Assembly: GCF_021018805.1 (NCBI RefSeq)
Contig: NC_086283.1
Location: 60,661,803 to 60,725,802 of the forward strand
Reading direction: 5' to 3'
Length of the DNA: 64,000 nucleotides
From: Prinia subflava
Lineage: Eukaryota; Chordata; Aves; Passeriformes; Cisticolidae
A program made the position numbers and the translations under genes. Every line of letters starts with the position of its first letter. The first letter of the stretch is position 1. The notes under the pieces are model-generated. The model was not told the DNA's origin. It made no database searches and worked only from the letters and a program-made list of their open reading frames with translations. Positions 1-12,700 of this stretch are shown one piece after another.

Positions 1-625
1 TCATTTTGATTTTCCTCCCACATGTGGAATGTCCACATTTGATATATGGTTTTTTTCAGCAGTGGGCTGAAGATACCTGTTCCTCCAAGTGGTAGTAGGC
101 ACGTCAGTGGATCAGAGGAGGGCACAGTCAGGGTATCCACCTGTTTAGTAATGACTAGATGCACATTTTGTTTGAAACAAATAATCCCCTCCCTAGTAAG
201 TGTCTACTCTAAAAGGTTCTGGCATCTTGATACAGCACTCAAATATTTGGTACCTGTGCTTGCAGAATGTTATACACACTATCAAATGTGGTTTGGAATA
301 TGGGAAGAGAAAAGCAAAATTCTCCTTCCTTGTATCTTTGGGCAGTTAAAGTTTGATTAAGGTTAGTTATGCTCATATATATGATTGAAATCACTTGATT
401 GTTGTTGAGTAGGTCATTCTGTTTCCACATGGAAATTTATGTAATTTGACCTAAAATTAAAGAAGCCTACTCTACCGTCCTTGTTCCACCTGACCACTTG
501 AACATGTAATGTGTGTACCTGTAGTAAACTGTCGTGGCTGTCAGGTTACATGAAGGACACAAAGTCCAATGGAATTCTTTCTTGCTCATTTGCTTTTGTG
601 TCCTATTTTGTTTTTACATTTGTAG

Positions 626-767
626 ATGTAGTTGACAATGAAGACTTTCTGCCTCTTGTGAAAACACCAACAGACGCAGTGGGTTTAAAGGCAGCATCTT
701 TGCCTGCACCCCAAACATCTACTGCCCTGCAGAACATCTCCCTTAAGCACCCTTGGACAGAGATACA
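626..767 (+). CDS. TBC1D2: TBC1D2 coding exon (linker after the PH domain)
   Basis: The acceptor is a T-rich tract ending TTTGTAG at 625 and the donor is GTAAGT at 768. The first two bases complete a codon begun in an upstream exon outside the identified set. It encodes EDFLPLVKTPTDAVG and ALQNISLKHPWTEIQ, matching the human segment around PVKTPPGLVG and ALQNISLKHLGTEIQ. It ends with two bases of a split codon. Confidence 0.9.
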
Positions 768-3700
768 GTAAGTGCATGAAGAGAACTGCAGTGTGGTTGA
801 CATGCTGGCCTGCCACTGTATGCCTTCCTTGCCTGTCATGTGTTGTGTGAAATGGGACTCTTGCCTAGGTGGGAGAACTGTGAAGCACTTTTTTGGAGGC
901 TAGTCCAAGCCAAAGTGCACTTCCTGCAGGTGGGTCTTTCACATCCTCCTGTCCTGATGCATTTCACATAATCTAGCTCTCTTAGCAAAGATCCTGGTAG
1001 CAGACCTAGGACTTGGTTAAGCTCTCTTCAGTGTAGTCAGTGCTTTGCATGCCTAGTGTGATGCATCTGCACAACAGTCTTGGAAGATCACATGGTCAGG
1101 TTCAGCTGTACTCAGTAGGTAGCCATAGAAGCCCATAAGCTCTTTCCACTGGTTTCAAAGGACCTTGAGTATAGTGTATTCTCCACAGCAGGAACTCCAG
1201 GGAAAAGGAGCTTGAGCCTGTAAAGTGGCCTGACTGCACAGCTTGCTCTTGCTTGCTGAGTTTCAAGGACGTTAATATTCCTACTGCTTCTGTCTGCTGT
1301 TGCAGTGGGTAGCCCCATCAGGTTAAAAGTTACAAGTCTTGGGCAGTTACAGTTTCACAAAGACAACCTCATCAGTGTCTCCTTTTTCCTAGTCACTTAT
1401 TTACACATAATGAAAAATTAGTAAGTGGCCATAAGTGTGGTAGGCAGCCAGGCACCTGCCAAATATTGGTGTGGAAGTTGCCTGTAGTTTTTTTACAACC
1501 ATTGCTGCAGCTACAGTCTGATGTTTATATGAAGAAAGATCCCCCATGAGACCAGAGTTTCATGTTAGCAGCTTCATTTACAGTTAGAAAAGCAGCAGAC
1601 ACTGAGTCTTTTATAGACCTCAAAACAAGAGACTTGTTTTGTTTTAGCTGATGGACAACACAGAAGGAGAAGACCTGTATGCATAATTTCTGGTATGGTT
1701 TTACACAAACTTGTACATTCATAGTTCCTCAAAGTCAGCTGCTCTATTTTTCAGGCTATGCATTCTCTTCTCACATGGATTAAAAATAACACAAACATGT
1801 CTTTGGCCACTGCTCCCGTGCTTTGCTTTTGTGAGCTTGAGTAACAATTGTCTCTTTCAAGTTGTATTTCTCTCCTTGTCTGGTAAACATTTCTCCAAGT
1901 TCTGTCACTGTCCGGCTGGGTTTTCATGAGTGTAGCAGATCTGGATCCCTGAGCTGCTATAGTCTCAGAGGGAAAACAGTGCAGCATTAGCTAGAAAAAG
2001 TAGAAAAATTGCCTTGGATGAGTACCCACTGCAGACTACAGGGACTGAAGGTCTGCTTGTCTTACACACCAGTATGTTCTCCAAGGTCAGCAACTTGTGC
2101 TCTTCTGCTCTGGAGTCTTACAGTAGCAAGGCAAAAGGATAATAGTATCTAAATGGCAGCTTCATTTACAGATAGGAAAGCAACGAACACTGAGTCTTTT
2201 ATAGATCTCAGAACAAGGAACTTTTTTTGTTTAGCTGAATGACAGAACAGGAGGAGAAGAAAAAGACTTGTATGCATACTTTCTGGTACAGGTTTTACAC
2301 AAACTACTTGTTCATTTGTAGTTCCCCATGATTCTACAAAGTCATCTCTTAGTGCTTCTGGCAATAGCAGCAGTTGTAACAAACTGTTCCTGGGTCTGAC
2401 TGCAGTTTTGTTCCTGAAACTCTTTACTACTTTTTAGTTTATGACTTTGTAAATAACCTTTGGCAAGGTTATTTATTAAATGTTTAAGAGTACAGGACCT
2501 GTGGCTGCTCCAAATGTGGTAATTTGTCCCAGTTTTGGCTGTGTTGGTGGTAACTGACCTTCTCTTGGCAACTTTTCTTGGCACCTGGGGATTTTTGCAG
2601 TGAACTAAGGATAAGGATGGATGAAGGAAGCAAAGGAGAGAGGGAGAGAGAAGGAGAGAGGAGAGAGAAAGATATGGTTGGTCTACTGTTACCTTTGATC
2701 CCTCTCTTTGATCTGATGTGTTTATGTATAGGGTTCAAGCACATGGGGAAAGATAATCTGATTTTATATTGCTATACTGATTTTGTGCCATCTTCCTGGT
2801 TTACACCAGGTACAACCTTGCTCTCCTCAAATCCACTAATTCTGTAAAGAGTTCATTTTCTCAGCACATGAAGGAGATAAGTTTGAGGAGGTGGGGTGGG
2901 AAGTAAGGGGAGGTAAAGCATTGAATAGTTTGAATATGCACTGGCTGGCTGCAGTGATCATGACTTCTGTTCACTAGGCTGTCTTGATCTCTTCTTGTTT
3001 CAGAAACACTGTCTACAATATTTGTGGCTCCAAGCAGCTCTGGGGGAACAACGGGAACGTCTTTAGCTTTGAGGGATTCCAAGAGCATCCTGAGAATGTG
3101 GATGAGGAGCAAGAGGCAGAAGTGGAGGCAGGATGTGCAGGTGATTGTTATAGGGCTGTGTGAGCTGAGTGGGATGCCTTCTAGCAGGAATTAGCTGGAA
3201 TGGAAAGGAGGTGGTGGCAAGTTTTCAAAGGATATGAAATCTCTGTTATATTGTCTCAAGTCTCTTCCTGTGTTGTTGCCAATGGCTGACTCTTTGGCTC
3301 TGCTTCAGGCTCCATCTGTGTCTATCTTCTACCTTTGTAACCTTCTGCAGAGGCAAAAAAAAAACCCAACCAAAATCCACCAGATTTATTTATTTGAGGT
3401 AAAAGTGTAATTGCTGCACAGTCACGGGCGAAGTGGCAGCTCCACTGTATGCATACCTTTTCATGGTGTAACTTCCATTTGCTGTGGTCCAGACTGATGA
3501 GCAGGGTGCAAGATGGGTTAACAGGTACCATAAACCATCACAACTTTGTTCATTATGGGCATATCAGTGTCTGATCCCTACTGTTTTTGCTCCAATCCTG
3601 TGGGTGGATTTTCCATGTCCTGTATGTCAGCCTTCTCTGCTGAACTGTTGTGAGTCCTCATAGCAAGACTTGGGAGTCCATAGTAGCAAACCAATTCTGT

Positions 3701-6700
3701 GTAAATTAAATCTATCTCCCTTCAGTTAAGGAGGGGACCCTGGAAGATGGGAGGATGGGGCCCAGGCTGAACTGGATTAGGAAAGCCAGGTGGATGAACA
3801 GTGGCTTCCCAGGCTCTGAAGAACTGTCGAGGGAGAAGAACTCAGTGGATAAAATGAGTGTCCTTCAGCAACAGATTCTGACTCTCACAGAGGAAGTCAA
3901 GTCACAGAAGGTGAGTGTGTTGAAGAGACTGCTATTTCTAAGGGTCAGGGCCCTGAGGCTGGTCATAGGGACTCCCTCACACATTTGTGTGGTAGAAGCA
4001 CTGAGAAGTGCTCAGCAGGCAGTAACTGAAGACCACTTGAAGCTCCTGGTGTTACCTAGTGTGTAACACACCTTGTGTGTGCATGAGTGTGCCTGAGTGT
4101 GCCCAGCACAAAAGACCTTCAGCCATTTCTAGGAAGTGCAGCTAGGTGTAAGAGGGAGGTAAAACAAATCCAAGTGTACTTTGCTGTTTTCTTGTGCATC
4201 TCTATTGCTCACTAGGTACAGTCCTGAATAGGTACTGTGACACTGGTGAGAACTGCCAGGTGGAGCCATGGTGTTAACAGCAGGTCATTCTTTTTGAACA
4301 GTGACCCACCTTTAAGGTGTGATTTGACTGTAGAAGTTGGGGCATGGGTCACTGCAAGGGCTTTCTCTCATGAATGCATGGAGCAATGCTAGGTTCTCTG
4401 CTAATGATGCTGGTAGCTCATCCCACAGAAGAGACAGGAGAGCCAAGTCCCATGTTGGGCAGTCAGCTGTGTCCTTAATTTGCTTTGTGTCTGAGATGCC
4501 GGAGCCTGAATCAGCAACGTGCTGTGGGGCAAGGTTCCTTGCTTTCAGGCAGGATAGAGTGAGGGAGGACTCTGGCAGACTGAAGGTTAAAATGGATAGG
4601 CAATTTCCTTCTGGTAGCACAGGTAGTTGCAGACTGCATTATTTCCCTCCCATTTTACCACATTTATCTGCTGACCAGATTTTTGTGTTCTCTGCTGAGC
4701 TTCTCAAGAATGATTGTAGGAAAGCCAGAGTTCAGACAGTGTGAACAGCAACTTATCTGCTAGCAGTCCACATCAAGTCATCTGTGAACTGCTGCAGAGA
4801 TCTTTTGGGCCCAGCTCTGAGAGCAGAACTTCTCACTGTGATGCAGCTGTGGTTTCAAGATTTCTGCATTGTTTTCCTTCTGAAAGGAGTCAATGTCAGG
4901 ATATATCACAGTTGCATCTGTGCTGTCCATACAGCCATTTTCCTGGACAGCACAGTGATGTGATGGTTTTGCGTTCCCTTTCCAGGAACTGGTCAAACTT
5001 CTCCACAAAGCTCTGGAGGCCGCCCAGCAGGAGAAGCGAGTATCTAGCATGTATCTCACTGCAGCAGAAGATAAGGACAGGCTGGAGCTGGTGCGCCACA
5101 AAGTGAGACAAATTGCAGATCTGACAAGTCGGCTGGAAGCTCTTGAACAAGAAAAGAAGGAACTGGAGCAGATACTGACTCTGAGAGACAGCCATATCCA
5201 GGAGCTCAAAGAACATGTGCAGCTTCTGATGGAGAAGAACCATGCCAAACAGGAAGTCATCATGACCTTGACAGAGCAGATGGCCCGAGAGCTTTCTGAC
5301 CCCCTGCAAGAAGCCAACACTATTACTGTAGAGACACTGTATAAGCAGCAGGAGGAGATTGAGCATCTGAAGGTGTGTGAGATGGTACAGGTCTTTTGGG
5401 CCCATTTTTATGCACTCAGGTTCAGTGGGAGGATGTTCTTTGCGGTAAGCACAGAATATACTTCTGCTGGTTGCTCCATCCGTCTCCAAATGAGAGGAAG
5501 GCTGCAAGGGGCTCAGCTGAAATGGGGTCACACGCAATGGGGTACTGAAAAGCATCTTCAGCTTAGAGCCTGTTTTGTTTGACTTCCTGTCACCATTCAG
5601 TGCCTGCCACTTTGTTTTATTTCTTTCCTTTCACAGCTGCAGCATGACTTGCCACCTTCACTTACTTTGTTGATCTATGTTTCTGTTTCTGAACCAATAC
5701 ATCTTGGTTCTTTCAGATGCAGGCTGTTGTATGTGCTGTAATTACTGGTTAGTGTGAGGTGGAGAATTGCCAAAAGAGCCACTTTCAGTGGATAGTGTTC
5801 ATTTCTCCTGCCAGCCATTTTTTAATGATTTGTTTCATTAAAAAAAAATAAAATAAGAAATCAACCAAACAAAATCCATATATTCTTACTCTTATTTATG
5901 TACATCCCTGGCTTTATTTGATCTGTATCTCTCTGTGTTTTAAAGTATATGTATATACATTTAGCATTTTCAAATGTCGTGTTGATGCGTGACAATATTG
6001 TGCCTTGATTTCCTTTGTAGGCAGTATTTGTACTGGGGAGTCATGTCTGCTCCTCAGAACAGTCAGAACACAATTTTTGAGATATTTTGTTGTCCTTAAC
6101 ATAATCTGATGTCCCTGAAATGGGAGGGATTTCAAGCCCCTTGAGAACTCTCCTTGTATGACTGTTTTGCTTCATGGCAGGATGACATTGATGCATACAA
6201 AACCCAGAACCAGTTTCTCAATTCAGAGATCCACCAGGTTACTCGACTCTGGACAAGTGTCGCTGAGAATGAAAAAACCCTTCTGATGAAGGTAAGGCCA
6301 AATGACCTTTTTTTTCTTGGTGTGAACTGTTATTAATTTATTTTCGAAATTGGCGCCTGAATAGATTTTGATCCACAAGGAATAAGCTTTCTTGTGGTTT
6401 TGTTTTTTTTTAGTGTGACCTCTTTACTGCTTTGTGTTGTTCCCAGATTAGACATGATCATTTTAATTCTTCAACAGAAGTAAAATACCTGTGAAGATCA
6501 CTCTTAAAAGTGCTGAAACTTAACCCAGATTTCTGCATTTCAGCTATGCAAAAAAAAAAAAGCAACACTGTAGGCAATCAGAAAAGTTTTCTGAGAGCTG
6601 ACAGACTGAGTCCTGGCTCCATCTAGTCATGATTTCTCTGCTGGACTTGGCACTGCCAGGTGGCAGCACACTTGAGGTCCTGCAGTTAGATCAGAGTTCT

Positions 6701-9700
6701 TATGTTTTCCTAAGTTGTATTTTTATCTCTAGCTGTGTAAGTGTGAAAAACCTGGTTACTCTCAGATTTGTCTAATCCTATTTTCTGGTTCTGAACCACT
6801 TTCAAGGCTGGAGGTATGTGCTGGCACTTGTTCTGTGGGTTTTGCCTAGGATTTACTTCCCTACGTTTTAAGGTATTGTTATGAATGAGTGTCTTAGATT
6901 GCTTAAAGAATCACTGACAATGGTTAGGCAAAGCAGGTTCAATATTGAAGTGAAAGCATGGCAAAGCTCATTGCCAAGGTTCACTTTACTACTTCTTAAA
7001 TGGTTAAAGCACACAAAGATAAATCAGTACTAAAGCCTATAATCAGTCAATCTAGAACTAAAATCAATTAAAAATCTACACAGAAGATGGAAAAAGGTAA
7101 GGATGGAAAAGCTTTAGCATAAAAGAAATAAGATAGGCCCTTCCATCGAACCACAAGGTCCAGTGTGGACTCCTGTGCAAAACTTAGCTTTGGACTTGAA
7201 CAATAGTTTGGGCCTAAAGATTTTAACAGCGATTAAACTTAACAGCACTTAAACAATGACTGAATTTAAACAATTTACAAAAGATTCTATAGAATTTACT
7301 GCAACCACAACAGTAACTCACTTATAGGCCTAACGTACTTACCAACATAAAATACTTAAGAATCTAAGATTCCAGGTACATTTTCTGCAGCACTTTCAGA
7401 TAGACCTAGGGTAGCTACAAGGTACCTGTAAAAATTCTCCCTCGAGCTCAGTGAAGTGCTTGTGTCAGGTGTCTGCATCTTCTCAACTGGCAAAGGTTTG
7501 AGCCTCGAGGAGTGGGAGTATTGGCCCAGGCTTTGTGATCATTCTTTGGCAGTGGTCCCTCAAGTACAGCAAATCTGAGAGTTCTCTGGCTCTGAGAGGC
7601 CCCAGTCAAAGGGAGGTTGCTGGTTACTGCCCACCGTGGTCCAGGAGAGCTCAAAGGGTCTCACTCAGCACCACTATTTATAGGCTCACATGAGAATTGC
7701 CTTTAGTCATAGTAATTTGCCATCCTGGCTGCAGTTGTTAACTTTCTTTGAAAATTTGATGACAAAAATGTTCTTCCACTTGAGTTTGCACGAAAATAAG
7801 TTTCCAACAGTGTTTGTTAAAACCAGAGGCTCATTAGACCAATTAGCACCAATCTCTAGAAGCAGACAGTGTTTCTGATAAGCACAGGAGGTTAGCCCAG
7901 GTGCTGTTCATCAAGACTGAGGCCTAACAAGCATTTCTGATGGGGGAAGGTACCACCACAGGTATGTCTTCACAGTCACGGATTCTTGTGCAGGGCAAAA
8001 AAGCTGCTTCTGGAGTGTTACTGCCATTCTTTGCTTTCTAGTTCTTTGAAACCCCTGCCTTCTTCCTAATTTACTGCCCTCTCATCCTGAGATCTCCATA
8101 ACCTTCAAAAAGGAAGTAATCACACAAGCCCAGCATGCTCAGTGTGAGGCAAAGTGCTGATTAAAGTGGCAGCATGAAAGAAACCATGCTCCCTTCTGTC
8201 TCCTCTGTATGCAACCTAATTCTCTCTGTGGTTTCTGTTTCAACTTCTGCATACCCACTGAACAGGAGTCTTCATTGAGCTTCCTGTGAGACTGGGTGAG
8301 TCTTGTCACCTGTGTGGCCTTACTTCCCCAATCGTGGAGTGCACTAATAATCCCCATGCATTTTTCTGCTTTCTGTGCCCAGGACTAAGGTGGTGGCAGG
8401 TACTGTCCTGCTGTTTGATCTCAGCTGGGCTTCCTGTGCATGAGAAATGATGTGCACCATACAGTGATAGGGGACTGGGAATGCTGAGGGGCATGTGGTT
8501 ACCTAGTCTGTGGTGCTACCATGTACCCTGAAAATCGTATACTTACAACTCAGTCTCTGCAGTGGTATGTTTTATCAGGATACAGTTCAATGCGGTGTAG
8601 GGAACTTGTCTGAGGATGAGGGAAAAAGACTGCACAGAACTCAGATGCAGTTCTGGCTCTTTGACTGTGCCCTTAGTTAGCTGGTGGGGTGTGGCCATCC
8701 ACTGATACATTGCAGTAGTTAAAGTAGGTGATGATGTAGTAGGTCTCCCACTCAATAAGCAACTTCTGTTGCATGCTAGCTACTGCAGCTTGTGCTTGTT
8801 CACAGACTGTGGTGATGAATTTCATGGCTCCAATTCCACTGATTGTGGAAAACTACTTAATGTCCTGGGGCTTTGCTCTTCAGAAACTTTTACTTTATAT
8901 GCAGACCAGACCAGTAGAGAGCAGTGGCAATGCAGGAACAACTACCACTGAGTGAGGTCTTTCCTTCTTGTTTCCCCATCAGTGTGCCTGCCTGCAAGCA
9001 AGAAACTGCCAGATGGAGAGCAAATACCTGACAGTCTTGAGAAAGCTCCAGGAGGCTGTGCCTGGCCTGCCCAACTCGCATGCTGAATTGGTGAAGAACC
9101 TCATCCAGGAAGCTCTCCAGTGGGATGTGAAGGAAGAAGCAGAAGAAGGTTTTAACTTGAACCCTGTAAGGTAAGAGTTGAGAGCATGGGAATATTCACA
9201 GTTTTGTAGAAGCCTATCTGAAAAGGGATGTGTGCAGGCAGGATACATCTATATTTTATAAAAATATTTTATACCAGGAGCCTACATTTGTGTTTATGCC
9301 TTCCTGCACATCCTGCACATGCCTTCCCCTGTTCTGTAGCAGTTCCCATTTTATCTGTTTGGTCAGTCTTGCAAGTTCTCCAGGTAGCTTTGGAGATAAG
9401 ACCCCTGAGGCCATGCCTGATCTTTTTGCCAAGAATATGATGATATCTTACAAGTTTCTCACCCGGTGGACAGATGGTGCAGAAACTCTTGACAAGCTGT
9501 ACTGTGTGTACTCTTGGTGTGTTTTGATCAGTAAGAGATTTGCATTATGTACAAGGAGACATCAGAAGGGAGTGTGGATCTCTGTTCTTTGATCTAAAGC
9601 CCCAAAGCCTTTCCAGTCCACTCCCACAGAACTGTCTCTGCACTGGGACAGAGTAGGGAGAAGGTACACAGAGTGAGCTCAGTATTTCTTTAGGGGCTGA

Positions 9701-12700
9701 TGAGGGGGTCTGATGAGGTTGGTCTGCAGCTCAGAGCAAAGTTATACTTGAGTTGGTGTGTGTATGCCAGTGCTGCAGGCTCTCGTTTGTCTTTAAGGCT
9801 CTGAGGTAGGCTGTCACATGCAGCTTCCAGAGAAGTGAAAGAGGAGTACTGGTACAAACGAGGGTTTGAGATCGCTTTAAAAAAATCACTAGCAAGGGTA
9901 TCAGCAAAACCCAGATTTAATATTAAGCGACAGCATAACAAAGTGAAGTTGAGACCTAATGAGCATTTCTCAGATCTCAGTGCGGCCTGGAAAGGGAGAG
10001 GGGTGGGGTGTGCATGCCCACAAGTACTTGTGCTCTGGTATGGGTGACGTGAGCCTGGCAGGCTGTAGCTAGCATGACCCTAAGCAGTAAGTGTCCCTGA
10101 CACAAGTACCAGCAATGTCTTTTGAACTAAACACTGCCTTGTGTCCCTCCAGCGAGTATGATGAGTATGGGTTTATGACTGTACCTGACTATGAAATTGA
10201 GGACTGGAAACTCCTGGCCAAAATCCAAGCCCTTGAGATAAAGTCCAACAAACTGCAGAGCCAGGAAGTAGTGGAGAAGCCCCTCCGTGACAGATGGAAC
10301 AGCATTGGAGAGCTGAACCCCTCTGCAGAGCTGAAGAGTCTGATCCGAAGTGGCGTTCCAGTGGAGCATCGGCAGCGGGTGTGGAGGTGGATGGTCAGCC
10401 GGCACTGCAGCCCTGTGCCTGGCCACTACCAGCGACTGCTGGAGCAGAGCAGGAGCACCGAGCACCCTGCCTGCCGGCAGATTGAGCTTGACCTGCCCCG
10501 CACACTGACCAACAACAAGCATTTCTCCTCTCCCTCCTCCCAGCTCATCCCCAAGCTCCGGAGGGTGTTACTGGCATTCTCCTGGCACAATCCTGCCATT
10601 GGATACTGCCAGGGATTGAACAGGTGAGGAGCCAGGTATGCTGCTTCTTCATGAGATGGCATTGAAAAGGTGTAGACACATACTCTAGGCTGTGTTTCAA
10701 GCAGCCTCAGGCTCTTGCTTCTCTACAGTTCTGTCCCAGTTCCAGGTATTTACTTGCAGAATTCTGCATTTGATGACTTATTTTTCATCCAGTGTTATTA
10801 CTAGGATCCAGCAAACAGCAGGATGTACTTGTGTGGCATCTCTATAGTTACATAATAGGAAAGAACAGCTATAAGAGGAAGAGTGAAACAGTCCCAGAAT
10901 AACACCACAAGGCTGGGGCTGAATTAAGTAGTAATGCAAAGTAGTAAAGCAGAAGGACACCCTGGTGGTTCCCTTTTTTGCTGAGAAGAGTTGGAGGAAA
11001 TGTTGGGAAGTGTTAACATGTGAGGGAGTTGCAGCAAATGACACAAAGGGAGACTGAGGAAACCATGGTTGTTCTGTCTGGAAAAGAGAAGATTCAGAGA
11101 ATATAAAAGCTTTTTCCCAAAGAAGGCTATAGGAAAGATGAATCTAAATTTCTTAGAATTGTGCTGGCAAGTAGAAAAGGCACTAGGCATTAGCTGTAAG
11201 AAGGGAATTTCTAGTTGGACCTTTTCACATGAGGAAGGTCTATGTAAGCTATTTATTCCTATTGATCTTTGGATGGTCTTCAGAAAGATGATAGAAGCTT
11301 TCCTCCAGAGAGCCCTTAACATAAGGTATCTTCTTTCTAGTCTCTCTAAAAGGCGATAAGTCAGAGCTGAAGGAGGCTGGGGCTGTAAAAGAATGTATGG
11401 AGAGATGAACTGTATCACATAATTTGGAGTACCTATGTGTGACCTCTTTCCTGTATTAAAATAGTGCAAATCAGCACACTATCTTCAGCAGATCTACAGA
11501 ACATTCCATTAACTGGGAAACCTGGCTGTGTCACACCAGTTCCTCATGTTCTGACAGAGCCACATGGAAAAGAAATCACACCTCTGTGGTTCTGTCAGAA
11601 CAGATCACTTGCCTCTGTCTGTCTGCCCTGCCACATTTGATACTTTGGATGCTGATGGAGCTGGAGACATAAAAAGAAGTCTTGTATTCTTGAGTTCCTG
11701 TGTTGATGATTCTTCCTGGAGTATTGAATTCCTTCACCATGTCTTGTCCATCACAGATTGGCAGCTGTTGCTCTCCTGGTCCTAGAAGATGAGGAAAGTG
11801 CTTTCTGGTGTCTAGTCTATATTGTGGAGAACCTAATGCCAGCAGACTACTACAGTGACACACTAATAACATCACAGGTGAGCTGAGCACCCTCACATCT
11901 GCTTGGACTCTCATGCAGCGGTTTACAGTAAAGATTTAAAAATGAGCAGTCAGCCTACTGTGTGTTTGATTTCTCATAGGATAGTGATACCACCTTGCAA
12001 TCCCTTCCATTGCAGAAGTATTGGAGACTTCAGAGTACAAAATTGTTACACGAGCAGTACACACAGAGCAGCAAAATTGGTCACCAGCTCTAGCAAATGG
12101 GGTATCACTCCTGAGTATTAACATGAAAGTCAGGTTACTCAGAAGGAAAGTGCCCATTAATTGCATAGTTACTTATTATAAAGAAGTCTTAATAGAGGCA
12201 AAGCAGCAAATTCTGGTACGTGTAGACTGAATATGAGAAAGGCACCATTTTGCAGCCCTTCAGATGATGTTTTTGAAGCAGCACTCTATCTTTGGAGTGC
12301 CATGTACATGTGGATGAAAATGCTGGGATTTTTACATTCCCTGTATTTACCTCAGTTCATGATTAAGCATGGTGTTAGTTCTCACTCTGGGCCTCTCTGC
12401 ACATCAGAAAAGATTCTGGCCTTTTGATGTCCAATGTTGGGCTGCGAATAACTTACCCACTTGATTCTGCATTTCAAGGTTTTCAGTGTGTCTTGTTAAA
12501 TATATTATGTCCTCTCAGGTAGGCAAAGAGATAAGCCAATTCCCATATAGTTTAATGAAATTGTAATTGTATGCCCATACCACCCACACCCATCAGTGCT
12601 CAGTCTGGTAAGCCTGGTTGTGACCTCGGTGTTTGTTGTGTGTGGTTCTTTCAGAGAGAAGAGAGTTGGTTATATCTGTGGGCCCACAATAGAGAAGGCT

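Larger units (their letters stand above)
768..3003. other. TBC1D2 intron
   Basis: A GT-AG intron. It holds a diverged direct duplication (listed separately) and a GA-rich purine stretch at about 2636-2672. I see nothing else recognisable. Confidence 0.85.
6292..8982. other. TBC1D2 intron carrying a solo LTR
   Basis: A 2.7 kb intron. About 40 percent is the LTR at 6877-7960. The rest (6292-6876 and 7966-8982) shows short A and T runs and no recognisable element. Confidence 0.8.

Noticed and set aside
60..130. Possible further upstream TBC1D2 exon after the TTTTTTTCAG acceptor at 59
   Set aside because: A donor after 91 (GTAGTA) would leave the right phase for the next exon, but the 32 bp product has no similarity I can support to the PH-to-linker region.
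4337..4744. A 135-codon frame between TBC1D2 exons
   Set aside because: No domain, no compatible splice sites with the TBC1D2 frame, and it is overlapped by an opposite-strand frame of similar length.
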